Source: Tyzzerella sp.
GTDB lineage: Bacteria; Bacillota; Clostridia; Lachnospirales; Anaerotignaceae
Assembly (NCBI GenBank): GCA_019415525.1
Contig: DXZA01000090.1
Coordinates: forward strand, 1 to 37,721
DNA: 37,721 nucleotides
Reading direction: 5' to 3'
The notes under the pieces are model-generated. The model saw only the letters and a list, made by a program, of their open reading frames with translations, made no database searches and had not been told where the DNA came from. Within the stretch, counting starts at the first letter, position 1; each line of letters starts with the position of its first letter. Shown here one piece after another: positions 1 through 7,632 of the stretch. Both the position numbers and the translations under genes were made by a program.

Positions 1-1
1 T

Positions 2-853
2 ATAAGAGACAGGTACAAATTTGTATATTGCGGAAATATAAAAAGAAATGAATATATGTTTTTATATTTTCTTACTTTTTTTGGTGTTGATATTTTATAT
101 ATAGATTATGAAAAAACAAAAAATTTTAATATTAAATCAAGCTATAAACCATATGTTATAAATTATGAAAATAAACAAAAATTAAATATTGAAGAGTTTA
201 ATAATAAAGTTAAAAATATTGAAAAACCTAAATTGGAAGTACATAAGAATAATAAAGTTAAAGAAGTTATAAAAAATAAAAAAGAACTTAATTTTGAAGA
301 AATTTCTAAATTTGCTTCAAAAGTAGTTATGATAAGCGTACTTAATGAAAAAGGAGAATGTTTTAAAACAGGCTCAGGTTTTTTTGCCGGAAAAAACGGT
401 ATTATACTTACAAATTTTCATGTTATACAATGTGGAGTTAGTTTTGCAGTAAGGATTGAAAATGATGAAAATGTATATATTACTGATGAAATAATAAAGT
501 ATGACTATACAAGAGATATGGCAATAATAAGAATAGACTATAATACAGAGCCTTTAAATATTTATGATGGTGAAAATAATCTTGTAAGAGGTCAAAAGGT
601 TGCTGCAATAGGAAGTCCTTTAGGATTATTTAATTCTGTTTCTGATGGTATAATATCAGGTTTTAGAAACATTGATGATAAGGATTTTATACAGTTTACT
701 GCTCCTGTTTCTCATGGAAGCTCTGGAGGAGCTTTGTTTAATATGTATGGTCAAGTCATAGGTATAATAACAGCAGGATATGATGAAGGTCAAAATATAA
801 ATCTTGCTGTAAACTATAATATGATAAATATGTTCATTAAAGGCTTTAAATAA
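2..853 (+). CDS. C-terminal part of a YceG-like/trypsin-like serine protease protein (5' end outside window)
   Basis: The reading frame is open from base 2, so the gene most likely starts upstream of the window; the first ATG (56) has no convincing ribosome site and would cut through a conserved-looking segment. Bases 14-112 encode a hydrophobic unit resembling three segments inside the YceG protein at 1543-3855. A lysine-rich linker follows, then a chymotrypsin/HtrA-fold peptidase domain. Numbering from the ATG at 56, the catalytic triad is readable: His122 (TNFHV), Asp154 (RDMAI) and Ser223 (GSSGG), with the S1-pocket region AIGSPLG at 185-190. No PDZ domain follows, and no membrane segment or signal peptide is seen in the visible part, so a cytoplasmic location is plausible. 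The neighbouring ter genes suggest a role in that stress module. The protease fold is secure; the substrate and the full N-terminus are unknown. Confidence 0.8.
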   Translation: MRDRYKFVYCGNIKRNEYMFLYFLTFFGVDILYIDYEKTKNFNIKSSYKPYVINYENKQKLNIEEFNNKVKNIEKPKLEVHKNNKVKEVIKNKKELNFEEISKFASKVVMISVLNEKGECFKTGSGFFAGKNGIILTNFHVIQCGVSFAVRIENDENVYITDEIIKYDYTRDMAIIRIDYNTEPLNIYDGENNLVRGQKVAAIGSPLGLFNSVSDGIISGFRNIDDKDFIQFTAPVSHGSSGGALFNMYGQVIGIITAGYDEGQNINLAVNYNMINMFIKGFK

Positions 854-903
854 TTAAGAATTTGTTAAAATGTTATAAATTGCTATAAATAATTTGAAAT
901 ATT

Positions 904-912
904 TGTTATAAT
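904..912 (+). promoter_or_regulatory. Extended -10 promoter for the rhomboid-yceG-ter operon
   Basis: TGTTATAAT matches the extended -10 consensus TGnTATAAT and lies 33 bases before the rhomboid ATG. No good -35 sits at the normal distance, which an extended -10 can tolerate. This is the only clear promoter between the protease gene and terD3, where the gaps are only 4-32 bases. Confidence 0.5.
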
Positions 913-945
913 ATAAAGAATAATGGTGAAAGTTGGTGTGACATT

Positions 946-1521
946 ATGAAAAGTAGGAAAATTGTTTTTAATGCACCTGTTGTATTAACATTTACTATAA
1001 TATGTGTAATTGCTCTTATATTAGATTTTTTTACAAAGGGGTTTACAACACAAAAAATATTTTCTGTTTATAGAAGCTCATTTTTAGACCCTTTTACATA
1101 TATAAGACTTATATGTCATGTATTTGGTCATGCTAATTATTCTCACTTTATGGGTAATATAACATTATTTCTTGTTACAGGTACACTTTTGGAGGATAAA
1201 TATGGTTCATTTAATATAGGTATTATTATACTTGTTACAGCTATTATAACGGGTATTATAAATATTATTATATTTCCTAATATAATGCTTCTTGGTGCAA
1301 GTGGTGTTGTATTTGCATTTATAATTTTATCCTCTGTTACAAGAACAAAAGGTGGAGGAATACCTCTTACATTTATAATTGTAGCTATAATTTATATTGG
1401 TGGTCAGATTTATGAAGGTATATTTGTAGATAATAATATATCAAATCTTAGTCATATTATAGGTGGTATTATAGGTGGAGGTTTTGGATATTCTCTTAAT
1501 AAAGGATATAAAAAAGTTTGA
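946..1521 (+). CDS. Rhomboid family intramembrane serine protease
   Basis: This 191-residue polytopic membrane protein has the rhomboid signature. An HxxxHxxxN motif is present (HANYSHFMGN, residues 62-71). The catalytic serine lies in GASG (Ser119) and its dyad partner His170 in LSHIIGG. Roughly six hydrophobic helices fit the minimal bacterial rhomboid core. Rhomboids cleave transmembrane substrates within the bilayer. It begins an operon: yceG starts 21 bases after its stop and the ter genes follow at short spacing. The ATG at 946 has only a weak ribosome site, so the start is moderately certain. The substrate is unknown. Co-transcription with ter genes suggests membrane-stress signalling, which is inference. 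Confidence 0.9.
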   Translation: MKSRKIVFNAPVVLTFTIICVIALILDFFTKGFTTQKIFSVYRSSFLDPFTYIRLICHVFGHANYSHFMGNITLFLVTGTLLEDKYGSFNIGIIILVTAIITGIINIIIFPNIMLLGASGVVFAFIILSSVTRTKGGGIPLTFIIVAIIYIGGQIYEGIFVDNNISNLSHIIGGIIGGGFGYSLNKGYKKV

Positions 1522-1542
1522 AAAAGGTGGAAGTTTTAAGAA

Positions 1543-3855
1543 ATGTATAAATGTGTTGATATTACAAAACTAAATGATTATTTTAATGAATACAGCACAA
1601 GAAATCCTAAAGGAGTATATTTTTATAGAATAAATGGTTTCAATGAAAATATAAAATATTTTATTATTGAGTACTTTAAAAAAGCAGAAAAATATGGTGC
1701 TGTTATAGAAAGTAAAATTCAAAATCCTACTGAAAAAAATCTTGAGTATTATGAGGAAATAATGGGTAATGATTTCAGTATGGATTTAGATTTTATAACA
1801 AAATCATTAAAAAAATGGATTCCTGAAATAGATGATTTTAAAATAAATACACTTGCTAATTCTATGTATGATATTTTTAATAAAATGTCACAAGAAGGCA
1901 AAAATATTAATATGATTAAAAATGCATATATAAAATTTATGTGTTGGTTTTATTATAAATTTAAAAGAGTACTTAATCTTTCCGGTGAAAATAATGTTCC
2001 TAAGATAATATATCAAGGTAATATAAGTATGTATGAACTTAAATTTTTGTCGGTTTTATCCGGACTTGGTTGTGATATTGTTTTATTACAATATGAAGGA
2101 GATTTACAATATCTTAAAATTGATAGTAAGTCTTTATATTCAAAAGAATATAAAGAGTCTTCTATGACTGATTTCCCAAAAGATTTTTCTATTGGAGAAA
2201 TAAGAAATTTGGTACATACTGAACAGATAAAGTTAAAGTCTTCTAACATATCTAAAAATATAAGCAGTAATAATCAAAATATTTATAATAAAACGGATAT
2301 AAAAAGAGGAACAAATATATGGCTTACAGGAAATGTTTACTCTGATATACTTAAAAATCCTTTTGAAAGAGGAGAGGACAAAGAATTTTATTATAATGCT
2401 TTTATAAGAGTTTTAGGTACTGATGATAAATCTATGTATACAAGTGAACTCTATAATTTTTATAATAAATTAAAAGAAAGTAAAAGAAATATTGCTATTT
2501 GTGATTATGGATTGGAAATACCGTCTGTTGATGAAATTTCAAAAATAAAAAGAGGTATGTATTCAACAGCAGAAAATATGGCTTTTGATATTTCCAAAAA
2601 TATAAATTATAATTTGGATAAAAATTTATGTAGTATTATTCGTAAAAACTTTATTGATATAATAATTGAGGAAAGTAAAAATATAAACGGACCTTTAAAT
2701 AGAGTTACCAATAAAGCAGTATATATATTATGTTGGTTAAATAGATTTGTTTATGATTTGTATAAAAATATAGATTATAGAAATTTACCTGTATTTATAT
2801 TTTTTGGCGATTGTGAAAATGAAAATCAATCTTTATTTTTAAGATTTCTTTCAACATTGCCTGTTGATGTAGTTATAATATCACCAAATATTGATAAAGA
2901 TTTTATTATAAATGATAAATTTCTTTTTGAAAAGAAATTTGAATATTCTGCTGACTTAAAGTCTTTTCCTAAAGATAATGTTTCTTTAAGAGCGGGAACA
3001 GCAGCGTATCATGCCGAAAGAGATTTGGAAAATATAATGTATAATGATTCCGGTATCTATAAAAATAGACAGTATGATAAAGCAGATACTATTTCTTTAA
3101 ATACAATGTATGAAGAAATATATATACTTTGGAACCAAGAGCTTAAATATAGACCTAATTTTCAAATAGTTGGTGGTACTGTAAAAATTCCTGTAATATA
3201 TTCAAAAGTTTCCGGTGTTAAAAATAGAAATACTATGGAATATTGGAAGGAAGTAAAAAAACTTACTGAAAATGATGAGTATATTATTAGAGAAACACCT
3301 TTTATAAAAAGTACTGACAAAAATCCTATTAAACAATATGCAACAGAGTTTTTTAAAAATGGAAGGGTTTTAAAAGATAAAATAAAATCTCATAAGGCTT
3401 ATCAATATAAACTTATAAGAGATGAAGTTCAAGACCATATTTTAAATAAACTTGAATTGCTTATAAATAGTAAAATTATAAAGGGGACATTTGAAAATGG
3501 TACTGAATATACAATAATCTCAACAGTTCTTAATCTAAATAAAGATTTATTAAGATTAATACAAAATTTTGATTTTACAAAAACAAATCCAAAGATTGTT
3601 TTTATAAATGTAGGAGAAAAAATATATTCTCTTGAAGATGCTATTATAACAGCGTTTTTAAATCTTATAGGATTTGATATAGTATTTTTTATTCCAACAG
3701 GATATAAGTGTGTAGAAATGTATTTTAACGAATGTGAACCGGAAGAGCATCAAATAGGTGATTATATGTATGATTTAATTATACCTGATTTTAAAAGAAT
3801 GCCTTCAAGTTCAAATCGTTCGTTTATAGATATATTATTTAAGAGAGGAAGCTGA
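1543..3855 (+). CDS. yceG: YceG family protein of the Ter stress module
   Basis: This 770-residue soluble protein resembles Bacillus subtilis YceG, annotated as a putative component of a Ter-linked biosynthetic module; its biochemical role is not established. I recognise it partly from its place directly before telA and terD genes, the order seen in the B. subtilis yceC-yceH region. Within it, a unit built as strand-Gly-loop-hydrophobic helix-(D)(I/V)V strand appears three times, around residues 153-187, 416-449 and 683-721, suggesting repeated Rossmann-like domains. No membrane segment or signal peptide is visible. An AAGGTGG ribosome site precedes the ATG. The next gene begins 4 bases after its stop, so translation is probably coupled with telA. 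Confidence 0.8.
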   Translation: MYKCVDITKLNDYFNEYSTRNPKGVYFYRINGFNENIKYFIIEYFKKAEKYGAVIESKIQNPTEKNLEYYEEIMGNDFSMDLDFITKSLKKWIPEIDDFKINTLANSMYDIFNKMSQEGKNINMIKNAYIKFMCWFYYKFKRVLNLSGENNVPKIIYQGNISMYELKFLSVLSGLGCDIVLLQYEGDLQYLKIDSKSLYSKEYKESSMTDFPKDFSIGEIRNLVHTEQIKLKSSNISKNISSNNQNIYNKTDIKRGTNIWLTGNVYSDILKNPFERGEDKEFYYNAFIRVLGTDDKSMYTSELYNFYNKLKESKRNIAICDYGLEIPSVDEISKIKRGMYSTAENMAFDISKNINYNLDKNLCSIIRKNFIDIIIEESKNINGPLNRVTNKAVYILCWLNRFVYDLYKNIDYRNLPVFIFFGDCENENQSLFLRFLSTLPVDVVIISPNIDKDFIINDKFLFEKKFEYSADLKSFPKDNVSLRAGTAAYHAERDLENIMYNDSGIYKNRQYDKADTISLNTMYEEIYILWNQELKYRPNFQIVGGTVKIPVIYSKVSGVKNRNTMEYWKEVKKLTENDEYIIRETPFIKSTDKNPIKQYATEFFKNGRVLKDKIKSHKAYQYKLIRDEVQDHILNKLELLINSKIIKGTFENGTEYTIISTVLNLNKDLLRLIQNFDFTKTNPKIVFINVGEKIYSLEDAIITAFLNLIGFDIVFFIPTGYKCVEMYFNECEPEEHQIGDYMYDLIIPDFKRMPSSSNRSFIDILFKRGS

Positions 3856-3859
3856 TATT

Positions 3860-4999
3860 ATGGCAATAGATTTCAGAAGACCAGATAATAATGTTTCAAA
3901 TGCACCTGTTACTGAGGTTGCAAAGGATGATATGGAAGTAACTGAATATAATATTCAAACTGACCGTCAAGAAATGGAAATAAAGCTTAAAGATTCAAAA
4001 GAACTTGATGATGTTGTAAGTAAAATCGAAGTCTATAATCTTGAGTCAATAGTTTCTTTTGGTGCTGATGTAGCAAATGAGATATCAAAGTGCTCTGATG
4101 TTGTACTTAATAGTATGAATATGAAACAGCTTGATGACTCTGGAGAAATGCTTACTCTCCTTGCAAAAATAATGGATAAATTTGATATTGAAGAAATAAA
4201 AGAAAATCCAGGATTTTTGAATAAACTTTTTGGTGGCTTAAGAAAACAGCTTGATAAAATACTTGCTAAATACCATACAATGGGTGAGGAAGTAGATAAA
4301 ATATATGTAAAGCTTAAACAGTATGAAGGTGAAATAAAAGACTCTAATAAAAAGCTTGATGATATTTTTCAAACAAATGTAAATTTCTATCATGAACTTG
4401 TAAAATATATTATGGCTGGAGAACAAGGCATAAAAGAAATTGATGCTTATATTGAGCAGAGAAGAAAAGACCTTGAAAATACAGGTGATAACTCTATTAC
4501 TTTTGAGCTTACAACTCTTGAACAAGCAAAAATTATGCTTGAACAAAGAACTCATGACTTAAGAATTGCTGAAAATGTTGCTATACAATCAATACCTATG
4601 ATAAAAACAATGCAGTTTAGTAATATGAACCTTGTAAGAAAAATTAATTCTGCATTTATAGTAACACTTCCTGTTTTTAAACAAGCTCTTGCACAGGCTA
4701 TTATGCTTAAAAGACAGCGTATACAAGCAGAAGCTATGGCTGCTCTTGATGAAAAAACAAATGAAATGCTTATAAAAAATGCAAGAAATACTGCTGAACA
4801 GTCTAAGATGACAGCACAACTTGCAGGAAGCAGCTCTATAAAAATAGAAACTCTTGAAACAACTTGGAGAACTATTGTAAATGGTATTGAAGAAACAAAA
4901 CGTATAAGTGAAAATGCAAGAGTACAGCGTAATAATGATGCTGAAAGACTTAATGAAATAAAAAGTGAGTTCTATAAAATGTATAATAAAAACAAATAA
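3860..4999 (+). CDS. telA: Toxic anion resistance protein TelA/YceH family
   Basis: This 379-residue, strongly alpha-helical, charge-rich protein has long heptad-like stretches and no membrane helix, as in TelA/YceH. Typical features are the acidic N-terminal leader, the central region around residues 120-200 (a predicted coiled coil), and a C-terminal TWRTIVNGIEETKRISE segment close to the family pattern. TelA proteins are linked to tellurite resistance and general envelope or metal stress; the molecular activity is unknown. A GAGGAAG site precedes the ATG, which lies 4 bases after the yceG stop. The first terD follows after 23 bases, so the genes form one operon. Confidence 0.9.
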   Translation: MAIDFRRPDNNVSNAPVTEVAKDDMEVTEYNIQTDRQEMEIKLKDSKELDDVVSKIEVYNLESIVSFGADVANEISKCSDVVLNSMNMKQLDDSGEMLTLLAKIMDKFDIEEIKENPGFLNKLFGGLRKQLDKILAKYHTMGEEVDKIYVKLKQYEGEIKDSNKKLDDIFQTNVNFYHELVKYIMAGEQGIKEIDAYIEQRRKDLENTGDNSITFELTTLEQAKIMLEQRTHDLRIAENVAIQSIPMIKTMQFSNMNLVRKINSAFIVTLPVFKQALAQAIMLKRQRIQAEAMAALDEKTNEMLIKNARNTAEQSKMTAQLAGSSSIKIETLETTWRTIVNGIEETKRISENARVQRNNDAERLNEIKSEFYKMYNKNK

Positions 5000-5022
5000 T
5001 ATTTATATAAGGAGGAATTTAT

Positions 5023-5604
5023 ATGCCTATTAACTTAACAAAAGGACAAAAAGTAGATTTAACAAAAGGAAATCCAAGTCTTAAAAAACTTCTTATAGGT
5101 CTTGGTTGGGACGTAAATGCTTTTGACTCAGGAGCTGCTTTTGACCTTGATGCATCAGCTTTCCTTGTTGGAGAAAATGGAAAAGTTCCTACTGAAAAAG
5201 AATTTGTTTTTTATGGTAATCTTAAACATTCAAGTGGTGGGGTTACACATCTTGGAGATAACAGAACTGGTGAAGGTGAAGGCGACGACGAACAGATAAA
5301 AGTTGACCTTGAAAAAATTCCAGCAAATATATCAAAAATAGCATTTACAGTTACAATATATGATGCTGATGAAAGACGTCAGAATTTTGGACAAGTTGCA
5401 AACTCTTTTATAAGAATTGTTGATGAAGTAACAAATGAAGAGCTTATAAGATATGACCTTGGAGAAGATTTCTCAATAGAAACAGCTATTGTTGTTGGTG
5501 AAATTTATCGTCATAATGGCGAATGGAAATTTAATGCTATAGGTAGCGGTTTCCAGGGTGGACTTGCAGCTCTTTGTAACCATTATGGTATAGAAGTAGA
5601 ATAA
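5023..5604 (+). CDS. terD: TerD family calcium-binding stress protein (copy 1)
   Basis: This 193-residue protein has the TerD fold signature: GLGWD (26-30), FDLDASAF (40-47) and the acidic GDNRTGEGEGDDE loop (78-90). The last two carry the Asp side chains that coordinate Ca2+ in characterised TerD proteins. The C-terminal GEWKFNAIGSGFQGG block is also typical. It is probably cytoplasmic and associated with a membrane complex under stress. A textbook AAGGAGG site lies 7-8 bases before the ATG. It is strikingly similar to the next gene in length and in most motifs, indicating a tandem duplication. The nearest B. subtilis equivalents are YceC/YceD/YceE; which one cannot be said by eye. Confidence 0.95.
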   Translation: MPINLTKGQKVDLTKGNPSLKKLLIGLGWDVNAFDSGAAFDLDASAFLVGENGKVPTEKEFVFYGNLKHSSGGVTHLGDNRTGEGEGDDEQIKVDLEKIPANISKIAFTVTIYDADERRQNFGQVANSFIRIVDEVTNEELIRYDLGEDFSIETAIVVGEIYRHNGEWKFNAIGSGFQGGLAALCNHYGIEVE

Positions 5605-5635
5605 TAAAAAATATTATTTTTAGGAGGTAATATAT

Positions 5636-6217
5636 ATGCCAGTAAGTTTAAAAAAAGGACAGAAAGTAAGTTTAACAAAAGATAATCCAGGTCTTCAGAA
5701 AGTTGTTATAGGTCTTGGTTGGGATATAAATCGTTATGATACAGGTGGAAGTTTTGACCTTGATGCAGCAGCATTCTTACTTACTGATATGGGAAAAGTT
5801 TCTGTAAGTGAAGATTTTGTATTCTATGGTAATTCAAAAGACCCAAGTGGTTCTGTTAAACACCTTGGAGATAATAGAACTGGTGTTGGTGAAGGTGATG
5901 ATGAGCAAATACAGATTAATTTAGGAACTGTTCCAGCAAATATATCAAAAATAGCATTTACAGTTACAATATATGAAGCTGATGAAAGACGTCAGAACTT
6001 TGGACAAGTTGCAAATGCTTTTATAAGAATTTATAATGAAGAAACAGGTGAAGAGCTTTTAAGATATGACCTTGGAGAAGACTTTTCAATAGAAACAGCT
6101 GTTGTATTCGGAGAACTCTATAAAAATAATGGTGAATGGAAATTTAATGCAATAGGTAGTGGTTATCAAGGTGGACTTGCAGCTCTTTGTGAAAACTATG
6201 GTGTTGATGTAGAATAA
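5636..6217 (+). CDS. terD: TerD family calcium-binding stress protein (copy 2)
   Basis: This protein has 193 residues, the same length as copy 1. Long stretches are identical between the two, for example PANISKIAFTVTIY and RRQNFGQVAN. The Ca2+-binding features are preserved: GLGWD, FDLDAAAF and GDNRTGVGEGDDE. Differences cluster in the N-terminal third, in surface positions around residues 30-75, so the copies may have distinct partners. It has a strong AGGAGG site 31 bases after the previous stop. Same operon, with the AIM24-family gene next. Confidence 0.95.
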   Translation: MPVSLKKGQKVSLTKDNPGLQKVVIGLGWDINRYDTGGSFDLDAAAFLLTDMGKVSVSEDFVFYGNSKDPSGSVKHLGDNRTGVGEGDDEQIQINLGTVPANISKIAFTVTIYEADERRQNFGQVANAFIRIYNEETGEELLRYDLGEDFSIETAVVFGELYKNNGEWKFNAIGSGYQGGLAALCENYGVDVE

Positions 6218-6243
6218 TTATTTAAAAAAACGGGGGAATACTT

Positions 6244-6927
6244 ATGAATTATGAAATTCTTTACAATGAAGCGTTTCCAGTTGTTAAATGTAATTTAAAT
6301 ATGGGAGAACGACTTAAAGCAGAATCTGATGCAATGATTGCTATGTCAAATACAATAGATGTTGAAGGCGGTCTTGAGGGTGGACTTTTAAAAGGTTTTA
6401 CTCGTATGCTTTCAGGTGAGAAGTTTTTCTTTCAGTATTTAACTGCAAAACGTGGTAATGGAGAAGTTATATTTGGACATTCATTACCAGGTAGTATTAT
6501 AGATGTTGAACTTGATGGAACATATGGACTCTGTATACAAAAAAATGGTTTCCTTGCATCAACAGATGGTATTGATATTGATACTAAAGTTCAAAATCTT
6601 ACAAAAGGCTTTTTCTCTCAAGAAGGATTTTTTATACTTCAAGCAAGAGGAAAAGGTACTATGTTTTTAAGTAGTTATGGAGTAATACACCCAATAAATC
6701 TTGAAGCTGGAGAAGAGATTATAATTGATAATGGACACCTTGTTGCTTGGCCAGATTATATGAATTATAGTATAGAAAAAGCATCTAATGGCTGGGTAAG
6801 TAGCTTTATGAGTGGTGAAATGCTTGTTTGTAGATTTAGAGGTCCTGGAACTGTTCTTATACAAACAAGAAATCCTTCTGGTTTTGCTGGTTGGATAGCT
6901 TCTATGGGCTTTACAAGAGGAAAATAA
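6244..6927 (+). CDS. AIM24 family (TIGR00266-type) protein
   Basis: This 227-residue beta-rich protein has the AIM24/TIGR00266 pattern. The N-terminal MxAMSNTIDVEGGLEGG-like segment (residues 31-47) is followed by LLKGFTRMLSGEKFFFQ (48-64), and the C-terminus contains GPGTVLIQTRNPSGFAGWI. Proteins of this family form a beta-helix-like fold of uncertain function and are frequently encoded with TerD proteins. No catalytic residues are evident. It sits between two terD genes with gaps of 26 and 32 bases, so it is part of the ter operon. A purine-rich site (CGGGGG, 8 bases before the ATG) supports the start. Confidence 0.88.
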   Translation: MNYEILYNEAFPVVKCNLNMGERLKAESDAMIAMSNTIDVEGGLEGGLLKGFTRMLSGEKFFFQYLTAKRGNGEVIFGHSLPGSIIDVELDGTYGLCIQKNGFLASTDGIDIDTKVQNLTKGFFSQEGFFILQARGKGTMFLSSYGVIHPINLEAGEEIIIDNGHLVAWPDYMNYSIEKASNGWVSSFMSGEMLVCRFRGPGTVLIQTRNPSGFAGWIASMGFTRGK

Positions 6928-6959
6928 ATTTACATTTTTAGTGTAAAGGAGGAATATAT

Positions 6960-7550
6960 ATGTCAGTTAGTTTAAAAAAAGGTCAGAAAGTTAGTCTTAC
7001 AAAAGATAATGAAGGACTTAAAAGTGTTATGATAGGTTTAGGCTGGGACGAGGCAGAACGTAAAAAAGCTGGATTTTTTGCACCAAAACCACAACCTATT
7101 GATTGTGATGCTTCTGCATTAGTTCTTAAAAATGGAAAGCTTGTTGATAATGCTGATATAGTTTATTTTGGAAATCTTAAACATAAATCAAATTCAATAC
7201 AGCATATGGGAGATAATCTTACAGGTGCAGGCGAAGGTGATGATGAGCAGATTTATGTTGACCTTGCTAATGTACCGGCTGAATATGATAAAGTAGTAGT
7301 TGTTGTAAATATTTATCAGGCTGTTAAAAGACAACAGCATTTTGGTATGATAAAAAATGCTTTTATAAGAATAATGGATGGTAAGACTGGTACAGAAATG
7401 TATAGATATGACCTTACAGATGACTATTCTGGTATGACAGCAATGATTTTTGGTGAAGTTTATCGTCATAATGATGAATGGAAGTTCAACCCTATTGGTC
7501 AGGGAACAAATGACCCTGGTCTTGGAGAACTTGCAAAGAGATTTGTTTAA
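6960..7550 (+). CDS. terD: TerD family protein (divergent copy 3)
   Basis: This 196-residue TerD protein is more diverged than copies 1 and 2. It carries an insertion after GLGWDEAE (a KKAGFFAPKPQP segment) and CDASALVL in place of the LDASAFL block. The acidic calcium loop GDNLTGAGEGDDE is retained. The AAAGGAGG ribosome site abuts a small hairpin (6929-6934 with 6942-6947) whose 3' arm overlaps the first A residues of the site; this might modulate translation, but the helix is only 6 bp. Last gene of the ter operon before a hairpin. Confidence 0.93.
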   Translation: MSVSLKKGQKVSLTKDNEGLKSVMIGLGWDEAERKKAGFFAPKPQPIDCDASALVLKNGKLVDNADIVYFGNLKHKSNSIQHMGDNLTGAGEGDDEQIYVDLANVPAEYDKVVVVVNIYQAVKRQQHFGMIKNAFIRIMDGKTGTEMYRYDLTDDYSGMTAMIFGEVYRHNDEWKFNPIGQGTNDPGLGELAKRFV

Positions 7551-7570
7551 TTAATATCTTGGACTTTTTT

Positions 7571-7600
7571 AAGGAAATCAGGTTTTTACCTGATTTCCTT
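7571..7600 (+). terminator. Strong hairpin after the ter operon
   Basis: Perfect 13-bp stem (7571-7583 with 7588-7600) and a TTTT loop. The downstream sequence is ATTTAGG rather than a clean T-run, so it could be a leaky terminator, attenuator or 3' stabilising hairpin between terD3 and the calcium ATPase. Confidence 0.6.
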
Positions 7601-7632
7601 ATTTAGGTATTAATAAAAAATGGAGGTAAAAA

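Noticed and set aside
894..912. TTGAAA at 894 as the -35 for the TATAAT at 907
   Set aside because: Spacing is only 7 bases; the extended -10 alone is the better reading.
3860..7550. Literal tellurite-resistance function
   Set aside because: TelA/TerD names come from plasmid phenotypes; chromosomal clusters like this are general stress systems and nothing in the sequence shows tellurite handling.
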